From Brevundimonas sp. (GTDB lineage: Bacteria > Pseudomonadota > Alphaproteobacteria > Caulobacterales > Caulobacteraceae): a stretch of DNA of 46,556 bases. Under the pieces are notes generated by a model. The model was not told the origin of the DNA and made no database searches. It saw only the letters and a program-made list of their open reading frames with translations. This document shows, piece after piece, positions 16,648 through 25,794 of this stretch. Position numbers and translations under genes: made by a program. The stretch lies in contig NZ_JAQSDY010000010.1 of the NCBI RefSeq assembly GCF_029946145.1, forward strand, positions 1 to 46,556, given 5' to 3'. The first letter of the stretch is position 1; the number at the start of each line of letters is the position of its first letter.

Positions 16648-17688
16648 CTATTTCGCCGCCCTGAGACGCTCAACGGTCCAGGCGGCCGCGTCACGCACCA
16701 CGGCGTCCGGATCATCCAGCAGCCGCTCCGCCGTCGGGATCAGGTCCTCATCGGCGCTGTTGCCGATCGCGTACAACACATTGCGGATGAAACGATCGCG
16801 GCCGATCCGCTTGACCGGGCTTTTCGAGAACAGGGTCCGGAAAGCTGCATCATCGAGGGCTGCCAGATCGGCCAGCCGGGGCGATACCAACGCTTCGCGC
16901 GCCTGCACCCGCGCCTCGTTCGAGGCCGCGGCGAACTTGTTCCAGGGGCAGACGGCCAGGCAGTCGTCGCAGCCGTAGATCCGGCTGCCGGTCGCGGTGC
17001 GGAATTCGGCCGGCCACGGCCCCGGGAATTCGATGGTCAGATAGGACAGGCATCGCCGGGCGTCCAGCTGGAACGGCGCCGGGAAGGCGTTGGTCGGGCA
17101 GGCGTCGAGGCAGGCGGTGCACGTGCCGCAGTGCTCGCCCTCGGGCGGGTCGGCCTCCAGCTCGGCGGCGGTCAGGATGACGCCGAGGAACAACCAGTTG
17201 CCGTGGGTGCGGCTCAGCAGATTGGTGTGCTTGCCCTGCCACCCGAGACCCGCCCGCTGGGCCAGCGGCTTTTCCATCAGGGGGGCGGTGTCGACGAACA
17301 CCTTGACCTCCTGGCCGGTCCGGGCCGCGACCTGACCGGCCAGGGTCTTCAAACGGCCCTTGATGATCTCGTGATAGTCGTCGCCGCGGGCGTAGACCGA
17401 AATATATCCGGCCCCACGGTCGGCCATTTCCGGCAGGGGATCGGTCTCCGGGCCGTAGTTCAGGCCCAGCACGATCGCCGTGCGGGCGCCGTCCCACATG
17501 GCCGTCGGGTGGGCGCGGCGCTCGAGCGTCGTCTCCATCCAGCCCATGTCGCCGTGGCGTCCGGCCTCGACGAAATGCGCCAGCCGTTCGCCCGCGCTCC
17601 ACGGCGCCGCGGCCGAGGCGAAGCGGCAGGCGTCGAAGCCCAGGGCTTCGGCGCGTTCGCGAATGAAGGGACGGACATCGACCGGCAT
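16648..17688 (-). CDS. queG: epoxyqueuosine reductase
   Basis: This 346-aa cobalamin and iron-sulfur enzyme performs the last step of queuosine synthesis in tRNA. Two 4Fe-4S motifs are complete: Cys187, Cys190, Cys193 and Cys197 (CGTCTACLDACP), then Cys240, Cys243 and Cys247 (CDDCLAVCPW). The proposed catalytic acid is Asp133 in VDTAPLMEKPLA, and YARGDDYH is typical of the family. A HEAT-like C-terminus follows (about residues 290-346). It starts at ATG 17688 and is 24 bp from the upstream GST gene on the same strand. Confidence 0.95.
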   Translation of the reverse strand: MPVDVRPFIRERAEALGFDACRFASAAAPWSAGERLAHFVEAGRHGDMGWMETTLERRAHPTAMWDGARTAIVLGLNYGPETDPLPEMADRGAGYISVYARGDDYHEIIKGRLKTLAGQVAARTGQEVKVFVDTAPLMEKPLAQRAGLGWQGKHTNLLSRTHGNWLFLGVILTAAELEADPPEGEHCGTCTACLDACPTNAFPAPFQLDARRCLSYLTIEFPGPWPAEFRTATGSRIYGCDDCLAVCPWNKFAAASNEARVQAREALVSPRLADLAALDDAAFRTLFSKSPVKRIGRDRFIRNVLYAIGNSADEDLIPTAERLLDDPDAVVRDAAAWTVERLRAAK

Positions 17689-17712
17689 GGGCGTCGTTTG
17701 ACGCGCCCGCCC

Positions 17713-18396
17713 CTAGAAGTCGAGATCGGCGTACCAGGCCGAGGCGGCGACGCCCGGGAACCGGTCGGCCAGCAGGGGGCGGAAGCAGGGGCGGGACTTC
17801 AGCTTCATGTACCAGGTCTTCAGGCCCGGCCAGTTGGCCCACGGGACCTCGCCGAAATAGTCCAGCACCGACAGATGGGCGGCCGCGACGAAATCGGCCT
17901 GGCCAATACGGCGTCCGGCCAGAGCGTCCCGGTTCGCCAGCAGGTCCTCCAGCATGGCGAGGTGCGATCTCAGGGCTTCACGCCCGGCGCGCAGGGCGCG
18001 GGCATCGGGCGATCCCAGACGCAGCAGGGGCTTCTCCATCCGCTCGTGCAGCAGGACGGCGTTGACCTCGTCGGTGAAACGGCGGTCGAACCAGCCGACC
18101 AGACGGCGCGTCTCGGCGCGCTCGGCGGCGTCGGTCGGCATCAGGAATGGTTCCCGCGAGCGGTCTTCCAGCCATCCCAGGATGGCGGCGGGTTCGCACA
18201 GGGTCAGGGACCGGCTGTCCTCGGTGACCTGGAGCACGGGCGGCATGCCCGAGGGGTTCAGACCGGCGACCGGGCAGTCGTTCTCCCACGGACGGACGAG
18301 GGTCTCGGTAAAGTCCCGTTTGGCCTCGCCCAACGCGAGGCGCACGGCGCGCGAGCCCGGATCGAAGGCGAAATGATACAGGACGCAGGCCGACAT
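17713..18396 (-). CDS. glutathione S-transferase family protein
   Basis: This 227-aa cytosolic protein has the thioredoxin-like N-terminal domain (residues 1-80) with the cis-proline region GMPPVLQV and the C-terminal helical domain. The usual N-terminal catalytic residue region reads YHFAFDPGSRAVRLAL, with Ser15 as a possible thiol activator. The glutathione-binding segment near LCEPAAILGWLED is recognisable although the canonical Glu-Ser pair is not exact. The substrate is unknown. Co-orientation with queG at close spacing suggests one transcript. Confidence 0.85.
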   Translation of the reverse strand: MSACVLYHFAFDPGSRAVRLALGEAKRDFTETLVRPWENDCPVAGLNPSGMPPVLQVTEDSRSLTLCEPAAILGWLEDRSREPFLMPTDAAERAETRRLVGWFDRRFTDEVNAVLLHERMEKPLLRLGSPDARALRAGREALRSHLAMLEDLLANRDALAGRRIGQADFVAAAHLSVLDYFGEVPWANWPGLKTWYMKLKSRPCFRPLLADRFPGVAASAWYADLDF

Positions 18397-18443
18397 GGGC
18401 TGTTCATGCGCGCGAGGGCGTTAAGCCCGCGTTAGCCACGCCC

Positions 18444-19424
18444 TCAGGCCCACGGACCTTTTTTCGGTTTCGGCGCGGGGGCGTCGGAATCGGCGGGAGC
18501 TTCAGCGAAGACGCCGCCATGACGTTCGGCCCGGCCCCGGGGATCGGGATGGATCAGGATGTCGGCGCGGGGCCAGCCCGCCAGAAGCCGGTTCTCGGCC
18601 TCGACGACGATGGCGTGGGCCGCCTCCAGCGTCAGGTTCGGCTCCAGATCGACATGCATCTGGATCATAACCACGGACCCGGCCATGCGGGTGCGTAACT
18701 GGTGCACGCCGGAGATCCGGGGGTCGGCGAGCACGGCGGTGGTCATGGCGATCCGGTCGCTTTCCGGCAGGGCCTTGTCGACCAGATGATCGGCGGCGGT
18801 CTTCAGCATCCCGTAGGCGCCCCAGAACAGCCAGACCGCGACGACCAGTCCGGCGGCGGCGTCCAGTCCCGGCGCGGACAGAAAGGCGCCCGATATCACG
18901 CCGATCAGGACCACCGCGTTGGCGGCCAGGTCGGCGGCGTAGTGAGCGCGGTCGGCCTCGATCGCCATGGACCCGCTGGCCTTGATGGCGCGGCCCTGCA
19001 TCCAGACCAGCCAGCCGGTCAGGGCGATCGAGATCAGGATCACCAGCACGCCCCAGTACCCCGCGGTCACCGGGCGGGGGTCGAAGATGCGCTGGATCGC
19101 CTCCCAGCCGATGAACAGGGCCGAGGCGAACACCAGCCCCGCCTGCACCATGGCGGCCAGGGCCTCGCCCTTGCCGTGACCGTGACGGTGGTCCGCATCG
19201 GGTGGAGCGGCGGCCCAGCGGACCGCGAGGAAGACGCCGAGCGAGGCCACCAGATCCAGGGCCGAATCCGCCAGCGAGGCGAGGATGGACACCGACCCCG
19301 AGGCGCCGAGGGCGAAGGCCTTCAGCGCGATCAGGACCACGGCCACCCCGACCGACAGGCGGGTGACGGCGCGGGTCGCGGAGTGGGCGTCTTCGAGAGC
19401 GCTGGCTGGGGCGGGGATCGTCAT
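18444..19424 (-). CDS. cation diffusion facilitator transporter (FieF-like)
   Basis: This is an inner-membrane divalent-metal exporter of about 326 aa. I place the start at ATG 19424; the frame runs on to a GTG at 19511 that would add 29 residues lacking family character. Four to six helices are visible. The metal sites are ASLADSALDLVAS in helix 2 (DxxxD), DHRHGHGK in the loop, and DRAHYAADLAAN in helix 5 (HxxxD). The cytosolic domain includes VHQLRTRMAGS. The DxxxD helix-2 motif is that of the FieF/YiiP subgroup (Zn2+ or Fe2+), different from the His-rich CDF at 9749. Confidence 0.9.
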   Translation of the reverse strand: MTIPAPASALEDAHSATRAVTRLSVGVAVVLIALKAFALGASGSVSILASLADSALDLVASLGVFLAVRWAAAPPDADHRHGHGKGEALAAMVQAGLVFASALFIGWEAIQRIFDPRPVTAGYWGVLVILISIALTGWLVWMQGRAIKASGSMAIEADRAHYAADLAANAVVLIGVISGAFLSAPGLDAAAGLVVAVWLFWGAYGMLKTAADHLVDKALPESDRIAMTTAVLADPRISGVHQLRTRMAGSVVMIQMHVDLEPNLTLEAAHAIVVEAENRLLAGWPRADILIHPDPRGRAERHGGVFAEAPADSDAPAPKPKKGPWA

Positions 19425-19570
19425 CGCCGTCTTGTCGCGGAAAGCCGCGCCCATGCCAAGGGTCGGGACCAGGGGCAACGCAACTGTCGCGGGCGTTAGC
19501 TTCATCGTCACGAAACGACCGCATCCTTGATGTCCGATGGTTCCACGAGGCCGAGGTTTCGGAGGCTCGC

Positions 19571-20746
19571 GTGCAGATGACGGACACGGCCCACTGGATC
19601 GGGCGAGGCGAGGCGATGGCCCGGCTGGGGGTCAAGTCGCAGACGCTCTATGCTTACGTCAGCCGGGGCCGGATCGCGGCCCGGCCCGACCCCGAGGATT
19701 CCCGGCGCAGCCTGTACGCCGCCCAGGACATCGCCCGGCTCAGCGGCGAGGCGGTCGAGGCCGAGGATGCGGCCGTATATCGCCGCACGCCCGGCGGCGC
19801 GGCGCGCGGCGAGGCTGATGTCTGTTCGTCCCTGACGGCGATCGCCGGCGGCCGGCTGTTCTATCGCGGACTGGACGCTGTCCAGCTGGCCGAGACCGCG
19901 ACGCTGGAGGATGTGTCGCGGCGGCTGTGGGACGCGCGGGCGGTCAATCCGTTCGTCGGGGTCCGGCCCCGGATCGGGGCTGTCCCGGGCGGTTCGGTCC
20001 GGGCGCGCCTGTTCGCGGCCGTGGCCCGCCGCGCCGAGGAGGACGCCGATCCCAAGCCCCGATCCGCCGAGGATCTGCGGCTCGAGTGCGCCCGCGTGCT
20101 GGACGAGGCGGTGGACGCCGCCGTCGGCTCGGGCCCGCGCCTGTTCCTGCACCAGCGGTTGGCGCGCAGCTGGAAGACGCCCGAACGGGACGCCCACCTG
20201 ATCCGCCGCGCCCTGGTGCTGTCGGCAGACCATGAAATAAACGCCGCCGTTCTGGCCACGCGCGCCGCGACCGACGGCGGCGCGGCCCCGGCGGCGGCGG
20301 CCTTCGCGGGCCTGCTGACGCTGGCCGGATCGCCGACGATGACCGAACTGACCCGCGCCTCGGACTGGATCGTCGCGGTGCGGCGTCAGGCAGCGGACGC
20401 CGCGCGCCGCGCCCATGAAATGGGTCGCCTCGTCGGCTTCGACGCGCTGGAGGACTATCCTGCGGGGGATCCGCGCGCCGCGGCGCTGCTGGGGGCGGCC
20501 GATCTGCCGGCCGACCTGGCCCGCGCGGTTCAGGAAGGCGAGACGGCGACGGGTCGCAAGGCGAATTTCCCTCTGGCCCTGGCGATGATCGCCCGGCGGC
20601 TGGAGCTGCCGCGCGACGGGGCCGCCGACCTGTTCCTGATGGGCCGCCTGGCGGGTCTGCTGGGTCATGCGCTGGATCAGGCCACGAACGGCTCGCCTAT
20701 CCGGGCGCGCCTGCGCTATGTGGGTCCCGAACCGGGCGCGCACTGA
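19571..20746 (+). CDS. HTH-citrate synthase-like protein with degenerate active site
   Basis: This 391-aa protein joins an N-terminal MerR/excisionase-like helix-turn-helix (about residues 9-58, GRGEAMARLGVKSQTLYAYVSRG) to a citrate synthase-like helical fold. One catalytic His is retained (His221 in LSADHEINAA). The second, normally in a GPLHGG loop, is absent: that stretch reads DGGAAPAAAAFAGL. The catalytic Asp position near the C-terminus reads GRKANFPL. The start is GTG 19571, five nt after GGAGG; ATG 19577 is an alternative. Related two-domain proteins are annotated as citrate synthase family in alphaproteobacteria. This copy may be a regulator rather than an enzyme. Confidence 0.8.
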   Translation: MQMTDTAHWIGRGEAMARLGVKSQTLYAYVSRGRIAARPDPEDSRRSLYAAQDIARLSGEAVEAEDAAVYRRTPGGAARGEADVCSSLTAIAGGRLFYRGLDAVQLAETATLEDVSRRLWDARAVNPFVGVRPRIGAVPGGSVRARLFAAVARRAEEDADPKPRSAEDLRLECARVLDEAVDAAVGSGPRLFLHQRLARSWKTPERDAHLIRRALVLSADHEINAAVLATRAATDGGAAPAAAAFAGLLTLAGSPTMTELTRASDWIVAVRRQAADAARRAHEMGRLVGFDALEDYPAGDPRAAALLGAADLPADLARAVQEGETATGRKANFPLALAMIARRLELPRDGAADLFLMGRLAGLLGHALDQATNGSPIRARLRYVGPEPGAH

Positions 20747-20773
20747 CGACCCGATCTGTTTGACGGGGCGTAT

Positions 20774-21595
20774 ATGGCGGACTGGCTGGCGGCGATCATC
20801 CTGGGTCTGGTCGAGGGACTGACCGAGTTCATTCCGGTATCGTCGACCGGGCATCTGCTGCTGACGCAGAAACTGCTGGGCCTGACCGACCCACGCTGGA
20901 GCTCCTTCGTTGTTCTGATCCAGATGGGCGCCATCCTGGCGGTCGTGGCGCTGTATTTCGCCCGGCTGTGGAAGGTGCTGATCAGTCTGCCGACCGATCC
21001 GAAGGCACGCCATTTCGCCATCAGCATCCTGATCGCCTTCCTGCCGTCGGTGATCGTGGGGGTCTTCCTCTACGACTTCATCAAGGCGGTTCTGTTCAAC
21101 GTCGAGGGCGACACGGCGGTGACGGTGATCTGCCTCTCGCTGATCCTCGGCGGCTTCGGCCTGCTGGCGCTGGAGCGGTTCGCGCCAAAACCGACCGCCG
21201 ACGACGCCATGACCCTGTCATGGAAACGGTCGCTGGGCGTGGGTCTGTTCCAGTGCCTGTCGGTGATTCCCGGCGTGTCCCGTTCGGGCGCGACCATCGC
21301 CGGCGGGCTGAGTCTGGGCCTGGACAAGCGAGCGGCGGCGGAATTCTCGTTCTTCCTGGCCATCCCGACCATGGTCGCCGCCTCGGGGTGGGACATCGTC
21401 CAGAGCGGGGCTCAGATCGACTGGAGCTTCGGCGGCATCATCGCTATCGGCTTTGTGGTGTCGTTCGTCAGCGGCTGGATCGTGGTCAAGACGATGGTCG
21501 ATTTCGTCGCCCGGCACGGCTTCGCCCCCTTCGCCTGGTGGCGGATCGTGGTCGGAGTGATCGGTCTGGGATTGGTCTGGGCCGGCCTGGCCTGA
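20774..21595 (+). CDS. uppP: undecaprenyl-diphosphatase UppP
   Basis: This 273-aa polytopic inner-membrane phosphatase recycles the lipid carrier for cell-wall and polysaccharide synthesis by removing one phosphate from undecaprenyl pyrophosphate. The two active-site blocks are intact: GLVEGLTEFIPVSSTGHL (Glu17 and Glu21 pair) and SVIPGVSRSGATIAGGL. About eight hydrophobic segments match the BacA topology and the length is typical. It lies 27 bp after the citrate synthase-like gene and its stop is one base from the convergent NDUFA9-like gene. Confidence 0.96.
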   Translation: MADWLAAIILGLVEGLTEFIPVSSTGHLLLTQKLLGLTDPRWSSFVVLIQMGAILAVVALYFARLWKVLISLPTDPKARHFAISILIAFLPSVIVGVFLYDFIKAVLFNVEGDTAVTVICLSLILGGFGLLALERFAPKPTADDAMTLSWKRSLGVGLFQCLSVIPGVSRSGATIAGGLSLGLDKRAAAEFSFFLAIPTMVAASGWDIVQSGAQIDWSFGGIIAIGFVVSFVSGWIVVKTMVDFVARHGFAPFAWWRIVVGVIGLGLVWAGLA

Positions 21596-21596
21596 C

Positions 21597-22565
21597 TCAG
21601 GCGGTCGCTTCGGCGAACTGGCCGCCGCGGCGGTAGCGCCACAGATAGGACGGGGCGATGGCCTCGATGCCCGTGGGCTGGATACCCAGCTCGGCCAGAC
21701 CCTCGGCGCCGTCGGCGACGACATTGTCCTTCTCCAGCAGCACGACCTGATCGCGGGTCAGCACCGGCGGAATACCGACCATGGCGGTCAACTGGGCCAT
21801 GGAGCCGATGGCGCGCGCGGCGAAGAAGGGCAGGGGGATCAGGCCGTTCGAGCGATAGGTCTCGCGCAGGACCAGCTTCAGCACCTCCTCGAAGGTCATG
21901 ACCGCCGGTCCGCCCAGTTCGAAGGTGCGGCCCGCCGCCTCGGGCAGGACGGTCGCGCGGGAGATGGCCTCGGCCACGTCGGCGACATAGACCGGCTGGA
22001 ACCGGGTCTTGCCCCCGCCGATCAGGGGCAGGAACGGCGAGAACTGGGCCATGCGGGCGAAACGGTTCAGGAAGTCGTCGCCGGCGCCGAAGACGATCGA
22101 CGGACGAACCACCACCGTGTCGGGCTTGACCTGGCGCACCGCCATCTCGGCCGCGGCCTTGGACAGGGCGTAGTCGGACTCGCTTTCGGGATCGGCGCCG
22201 ATGGCCGAAATCTGGACCAGCCGGCTGATGTTGGCGGCGGCGACCGCCTCGGCGATGTTGCGCGAGGCCTCCACATGCTGGGCGTGGAAGGTTCGGCGGC
22301 CGGTTTCGTACAGGATGCCGATCAGATTGATGGCGGCGTCGGCGCCCTGCAGGGCGGAGGCGACGTCCTCCGGATTGTTGGCGTCGCAACGCACGGCCTG
22401 GATCTGGCCGACGGAGCCCGAGGTCTGCAGCTTCCAGGCGCGGTCGGGACGGCGGCAGGCGACGCGGACGCGCCAGCCCCGGCGGGCGAGAGCGCGCACC
22501 AAATGGCTGCCGACAAAGCCGGAACCGCCGAAAACGGTGACCAGTCCGGGGGCGAATTCGCTCAT
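21597..22565 (-). CDS. complex I NDUFA9-family NAD(P)-binding protein
   Basis: This protein has 322 aa from ATG 22565; the frame continues to 22832 but that part runs into the tRNA-Leu locus and looks non-coding. The N-terminal Rossmann motif is VFGGSGFVGSHLVRAL (residues 9-24). The extended short-chain dehydrogenase fold then includes GADAAINLIGI and ALSKAAAEMAV, an atypical YxxxK region. The family is annotated as complex I NDUFA9 subunit-like in alphaproteobacteria. It may stabilise complex I or act on quinone or lipid substrates. It is convergent with uppP, with one base between stops. Confidence 0.85.
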   Translation of the reverse strand: MSEFAPGLVTVFGGSGFVGSHLVRALARRGWRVRVACRRPDRAWKLQTSGSVGQIQAVRCDANNPEDVASALQGADAAINLIGILYETGRRTFHAQHVEASRNIAEAVAAANISRLVQISAIGADPESESDYALSKAAAEMAVRQVKPDTVVVRPSIVFGAGDDFLNRFARMAQFSPFLPLIGGGKTRFQPVYVADVAEAISRATVLPEAAGRTFELGGPAVMTFEEVLKLVLRETYRSNGLIPLPFFAARAIGSMAQLTAMVGIPPVLTRDQVVLLEKDNVVADGAEGLAELGIQPTGIEAIAPSYLWRYRRGGQFAEATA

Positions 22566-22744
22566 GATCCAGAGACTCCAACAGGCGGCGGCGCGCGCGG
22601 GGCAGACCCCGCGCCGGGGCCGGATTAGACGATGGCCGCGGGCGTCGCAACGCAAAGGCGACAAAAGCCTGTTGACCCGCTGGGGGGGCTGCCTTAAGGG
22701 TCCGCGCCTTCCGGACGGACATGCCTCGGCATGAAACCGTCTGG

Positions 22745-22831
<87 letters not shown>

Positions 22832-22901
22832 TCTTTTGAGCGGCGCCGTGTCCTAGCGATACGGCGCCGTTCGTTTATGGTCTCCACATGAGCATTCCGA
22901 C

Positions 22902-23516
22902 ATGACCGTCCATTTCCACGAAGCCGACCTGCCGAACGGCCTGGACCTGGGTCCGGAGGTCGCGATCGACTCCGAGACCATGGGTCTGCGCTTCCGCCGC
23001 GATCCGCTGTGCGTGGTCCAGCTGTCGGCCGGCGACGGCGACGCCCACGTCGTGCGCATGAACCGCCCCGGCTACGACTGCCCGAACCTGAAACGGTTGC
23101 TGACCGACCCGGCGGTGCTGAAGCTGTTCCATTTCGGCCGCTTCGACATCGGCATGTTCCAGCTGCACCTCGGCGTCGAGACGCGCCCGGTCTATTGCAC
23201 CAAGATCGCCTCCAGACTGGCCCGGACGTACACTGATCGCCACGGGCTCAAGGACGTCGTCCGCGAGCTGGTCGGCGTCGACCTGTCCAAGGCCCAGCAG
23301 TCCAGCGACTGGGGCGCCGCCGAACTGTCGCCGGCCCAGCTGGAATACGCCGCCTCCGACGTCCTGTACCTTCACGCCGCCAAGGCGAAGCTGGACGAGA
23401 TGCTGGCGCGCGAGGGCCGCGCCGAACTGGCCCGCCAGTGTTTCGACTTCCTGCCCGGCCGGTCGGCCCTGGACCTGGCGGGATGGGACGAGACGGACAT
23501 CTTCGCGCACAGCTGA
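22902..23516 (+). CDS. RNase D-like 3'-5' exonuclease (short form)
   Basis: This 204-aa DEDDy-type exonuclease has Exo I AIDSETMGL (Asp23, Glu25), Exo II FHFGRFDIGMF and Exo III YAASDVLYLH with the Tyr. The HRDC domains of full RNase D are missing, as is common for the alphaproteobacterial short form. It probably trims tRNA or other RNA 3' ends. Its TGA overlaps the ATG of lptC (TGATG), placing it in one operon with the LPS transport genes. Confidence 0.92.
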   Translation: MTVHFHEADLPNGLDLGPEVAIDSETMGLRFRRDPLCVVQLSAGDGDAHVVRMNRPGYDCPNLKRLLTDPAVLKLFHFGRFDIGMFQLHLGVETRPVYCTKIASRLARTYTDRHGLKDVVRELVGVDLSKAQQSSDWGAAELSPAQLEYAASDVLYLHAAKAKLDEMLAREGRAELARQCFDFLPGRSALDLAGWDETDIFAHS

Positions 23517-24172
23517 TGACAGACCCCGCCGACACCCGGGACCAGGCAGACGAGGCGCGCGTCGCCGCCACGGCGCGGGCGTTCCGCGCCCGGTCGCGGC
23601 GGGTCAGGCTGCTGCGCCGCATCCTGCCGGTGGCGATCATCGTCCTGGCTGGCGGCACGGTCAGCTGGATCGTCCTGCGCAGCGTCATGTCGGACGTCGA
23701 GCGCAAGGCAGGCACCAGCCGCGAGGTCCGTCTGGACAGCGCCATGTTCCACGGCCAGGACGCGGAGGGCCGCAGTTTCATGATCGGGGCCAGAAGCGCG
23801 GTGCGCGACCCCGAGACCGGCCAGTTCCGGCTGATCGGCCCGGCGCTGAAGCTGAACCTGGGCGGACGCAAGGTCACGACACTGACGGCCGACGGCGGCT
23901 CCTACAACGAGGCTGCGAAAACGGTCACGATCGGCCCCAATGTGCGGATATCGGACGGCGGCTCGGGTTTCGTCCTCGTCACGCCCGAGGCGGTGGTGAA
24001 CACCGCGACCGGCGTGGTGACCGGATCGAAGGGCGTCGAGGGCTCCGGCCCCCTTGGAACCATCTCGGCTTCGTCCTATGCGATTTATGAACAGGGTGAG
24101 CGGGTCGTGTTCAGCGGCGCGGGTGATAATAAGATACACGGCACCATCAACGCCGGAGGGTCCAGCAGATGA
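23516..24172 (+). CDS. lptC: LPS export system protein LptC
   Basis: This protein has 219 aa from ATG 23516; the frame extends upstream, but the overlap with the RNase D stop marks this start. A single membrane helix (about residues 40-60, ILPVAIIVLAGGTVSWIV) is followed by the periplasmic beta-jellyroll of the LptC family. It receives LPS from the LptBFG transporter and passes it to LptA. The sequence is diverged, as usual for this family, so the call leans on position directly before lptA with a 4-bp overlap. Confidence 0.88.
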   Translation: MTDPADTRDQADEARVAATARAFRARSRRVRLLRRILPVAIIVLAGGTVSWIVLRSVMSDVERKAGTSREVRLDSAMFHGQDAEGRSFMIGARSAVRDPETGQFRLIGPALKLNLGGRKVTTLTADGGSYNEAAKTVTIGPNVRISDGGSGFVLVTPEAVVNTATGVVTGSKGVEGSGPLGTISASSYAIYEQGERVVFSGAGDNKIHGTINAGGSSR

Positions 24173-24666
24173 GCATGAGCAGACTTTTGAGCGCGGCGGC
24201 CCCGGCGCTGGTCCTGGCGCTGGCGCTGGCGTCGATCCCGGCGGCCGGTGAGGCCCAGAGCCCGGTCAACAGCAGCGACGCCCCCATCTCGTTCGGCGCC
24301 GACTCCGGCGAGTACGTCGGCAACACCGTGACCCTGCGCGGCCGGGCCGAGCTGATCCAGGGCCAGAACCGTCTGCGCGCCGACAGCGTCTCGGGCCTGA
24401 GCCAGACGGGCGAAAGCCGCATCCAGGCGACCGGCAACGTCTATTTCGTCACCCCCGAGCAGACCATCCGGGGCGACAGCGCCGTCTATACCACCGCCGA
24501 CGACATGATCGTGGTGACAGGGGACGTGATCCTGACCCAGGGCCAGAACGTGCTGACCGGTTCGCGCCTGACCTACAATGTCCGCACCCGGACGGCGCGG
24601 ATCGAGGCGGGTGGCCAGGGCGGGCGTATCCGTGGCGTCTTCTATCCGCAGAACAGCGGGAACTGA
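24169..24666 (+). CDS. lptA: LPS transport periplasmic protein LptA
   Basis: This 165-aa protein has a signal peptide (about residues 1-29, ending GEA-Q). The OstA-like beta-jellyroll follows, with repeated strands such as VTLRGRAELIQGQNRLRAD and DDMIVVTGDVILTQGQNVL. It forms part of the periplasmic bridge carrying LPS from LptC to LptD. It overlaps lptC by 4 bp and is followed by lptB, the canonical order. Confidence 0.94.
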   Translation: MSMSRLLSAAAPALVLALALASIPAAGEAQSPVNSSDAPISFGADSGEYVGNTVTLRGRAELIQGQNRLRADSVSGLSQTGESRIQATGNVYFVTPEQTIRGDSAVYTTADDMIVVTGDVILTQGQNVLTGSRLTYNVRTRTARIEAGGQGGRIRGVFYPQNSGN

Positions 24667-24718
24667 GCCCCGGCTCGGACCTGACCTTTTGGCGCGCAAG
24701 GAACTCTCAGCCCTCAAT

Positions 24719-25480
24719 GTGAACGAAGCCCCGGCTGAGCCGGCGGCGGTCGCCGCGCGCGCCACGGGTCTGAGGGTCGAGAACATCGCCCGGTCGTTCG
24801 GCCAGCGGCAGGTGGTGCGCGACGTCTCCCTGCACGTCCAGCGCGGCGAGGTGGCCGGTCTGCTGGGCCCCAACGGCGCCGGCAAGACGACCTGCTTCTA
24901 CATGATCACCGGCCTGATTCCGCCCGACCACGGCACGATCTGGCTGGACGGCGAGGACATCACGGCCCAGCCGATGTACCAGCGCGCCCGCATGGGCCTG
25001 GGCTATCTGGCGCAGGAGGCCTCGATCTTCCGCGGCATGACGGTCGAGCACAATGTCATGGCGGTGGTCGAGCTGCACCACACCGGCCGTCAGGCCATCG
25101 CCGACGAGACCTCCCGCCTGCTGGAAGAGCTGCGCATCGATCACCTGCGCCACGCGCCCGCGTCCGGCCTGTCGGGCGGCGAGCGGCGGCGCTGCGAGAT
25201 CGCGCGGGCGCTGGCGGGCAAGCCCAGCTTCATGCTGCTGGACGAACCCTTCGCCGGCATCGACCCCCTGGCCATCGCCGACATCCGCCAGGTGATCCGC
25301 TATCTGGCGGGCGAGGGGATCGGCGTGCTGATCACCGACCACAACGTGCGCGAGACGCTGGAAATCATCGACCACGCCTCGATCATCTCGGGCGGTTCGG
25401 TCCTGTTCGCGGGCAAGGCCGAGGACGTGATCCGCGATCCGGAAGTGCGCCGGGTCTATCTGGGCGACATGTACGGGTAA
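24719..25480 (+). CDS. lptB: LPS transport ATP-binding protein LptB
   Basis: This cytosolic ABC ATPase powers LPS extraction from the inner membrane. Walker A is GPNGAGKTT, the signature is LSGGERRRCEIARAL, Walker B is FMLLDEPFAGIDP, and the switch His lies in ITDHNVRETLEI. The start is uncertain. GTG 24719 gives 253 aa, with AAGGAA about 15 nt upstream; TTG 24689 is in frame; and the frame continues back into lptA. Its partners LptF/LptG are not in the window. The gene normally leads into rpoN, but here about 1.8 kb of other sequence intervenes. Confidence 0.94.
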   Translation: MNEAPAEPAAVAARATGLRVENIARSFGQRQVVRDVSLHVQRGEVAGLLGPNGAGKTTCFYMITGLIPPDHGTIWLDGEDITAQPMYQRARMGLGYLAQEASIFRGMTVEHNVMAVVELHHTGRQAIADETSRLLEELRIDHLRHAPASGLSGGERRRCEIARALAGKPSFMLLDEPFAGIDPLAIADIRQVIRYLAGEGIGVLITDHNVRETLEIIDHASIISGGSVLFAGKAEDVIRDPEVRRVYLGDMYG

Positions 25481-25505
25481 TTCCGGACAAACTTGGGCCT
25501 GCGTT

Positions 25506-25545
25506 CCCTTGTCATCCCGGACGCCGCGAAGCGGCGATCCGGGAC
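25506..25545 (+). repeat. palindromic repeat, left copy flanking the GIY-YIG relic
   Basis: The sequence CCCTTGTCATCCCGGACGCC, then GCGAAGCGGCGATCCGGGAC (two consecutive 20-base halves), forms a hairpin around GCGAAGC. It is the inverted partner of 25795-25835 and differs mainly at the loop. Confidence 0.85.
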
Positions 25546-25743
25546 GGTCTGATCCCCGACTATACGTCCGAGCGAGGTATCGACCGGCTGGTCTGGTACG
25601 AGACCCACCAATACATCGATCAGGCCATCTTGCGGGAGAAGCGGATCAAGCGTTGGCGCAGGGAATGGAAATTCGCGCTGGTTGAAGAATCCAATCCCCG
25701 TTGGGGCGATCTGTACGGGGAACTGCGGGCGAGGGGAGGCTAG
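25546..25743 (+). pseudogene. GIY-YIG endonuclease relic lacking its N-terminus
   Basis: Translating from 25546 gives about 65 codons ending in TAG. They contain RLVWYETHQYIDQAILREKR and IKRWRREWKFALVEESNPRW, the C-terminal part of the small YhbQ-type GIY-YIG nuclease. The GIY-YIG motif itself and about 33 N-terminal residues are absent. In their place the frame runs straight into the palindromic repeat (AIRDGLIPDYT, where AIRD is repeat-encoded). No start codon or ribosome site is visible, so it is probably not expressed as an active nuclease. Confidence 0.75.
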
Positions 25744-25794
25744 GCCCGGTTCGGCCTCGGCCGACCGGGCCTTGTGACGGTTGGCGCAACTTCC

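Noticed and set aside
16627..18435. 602-aa plus-strand frame across queG and the GST gene
   Set aside because: It spans two real minus-strand genes and their gap and shows only codon-shadow composition.
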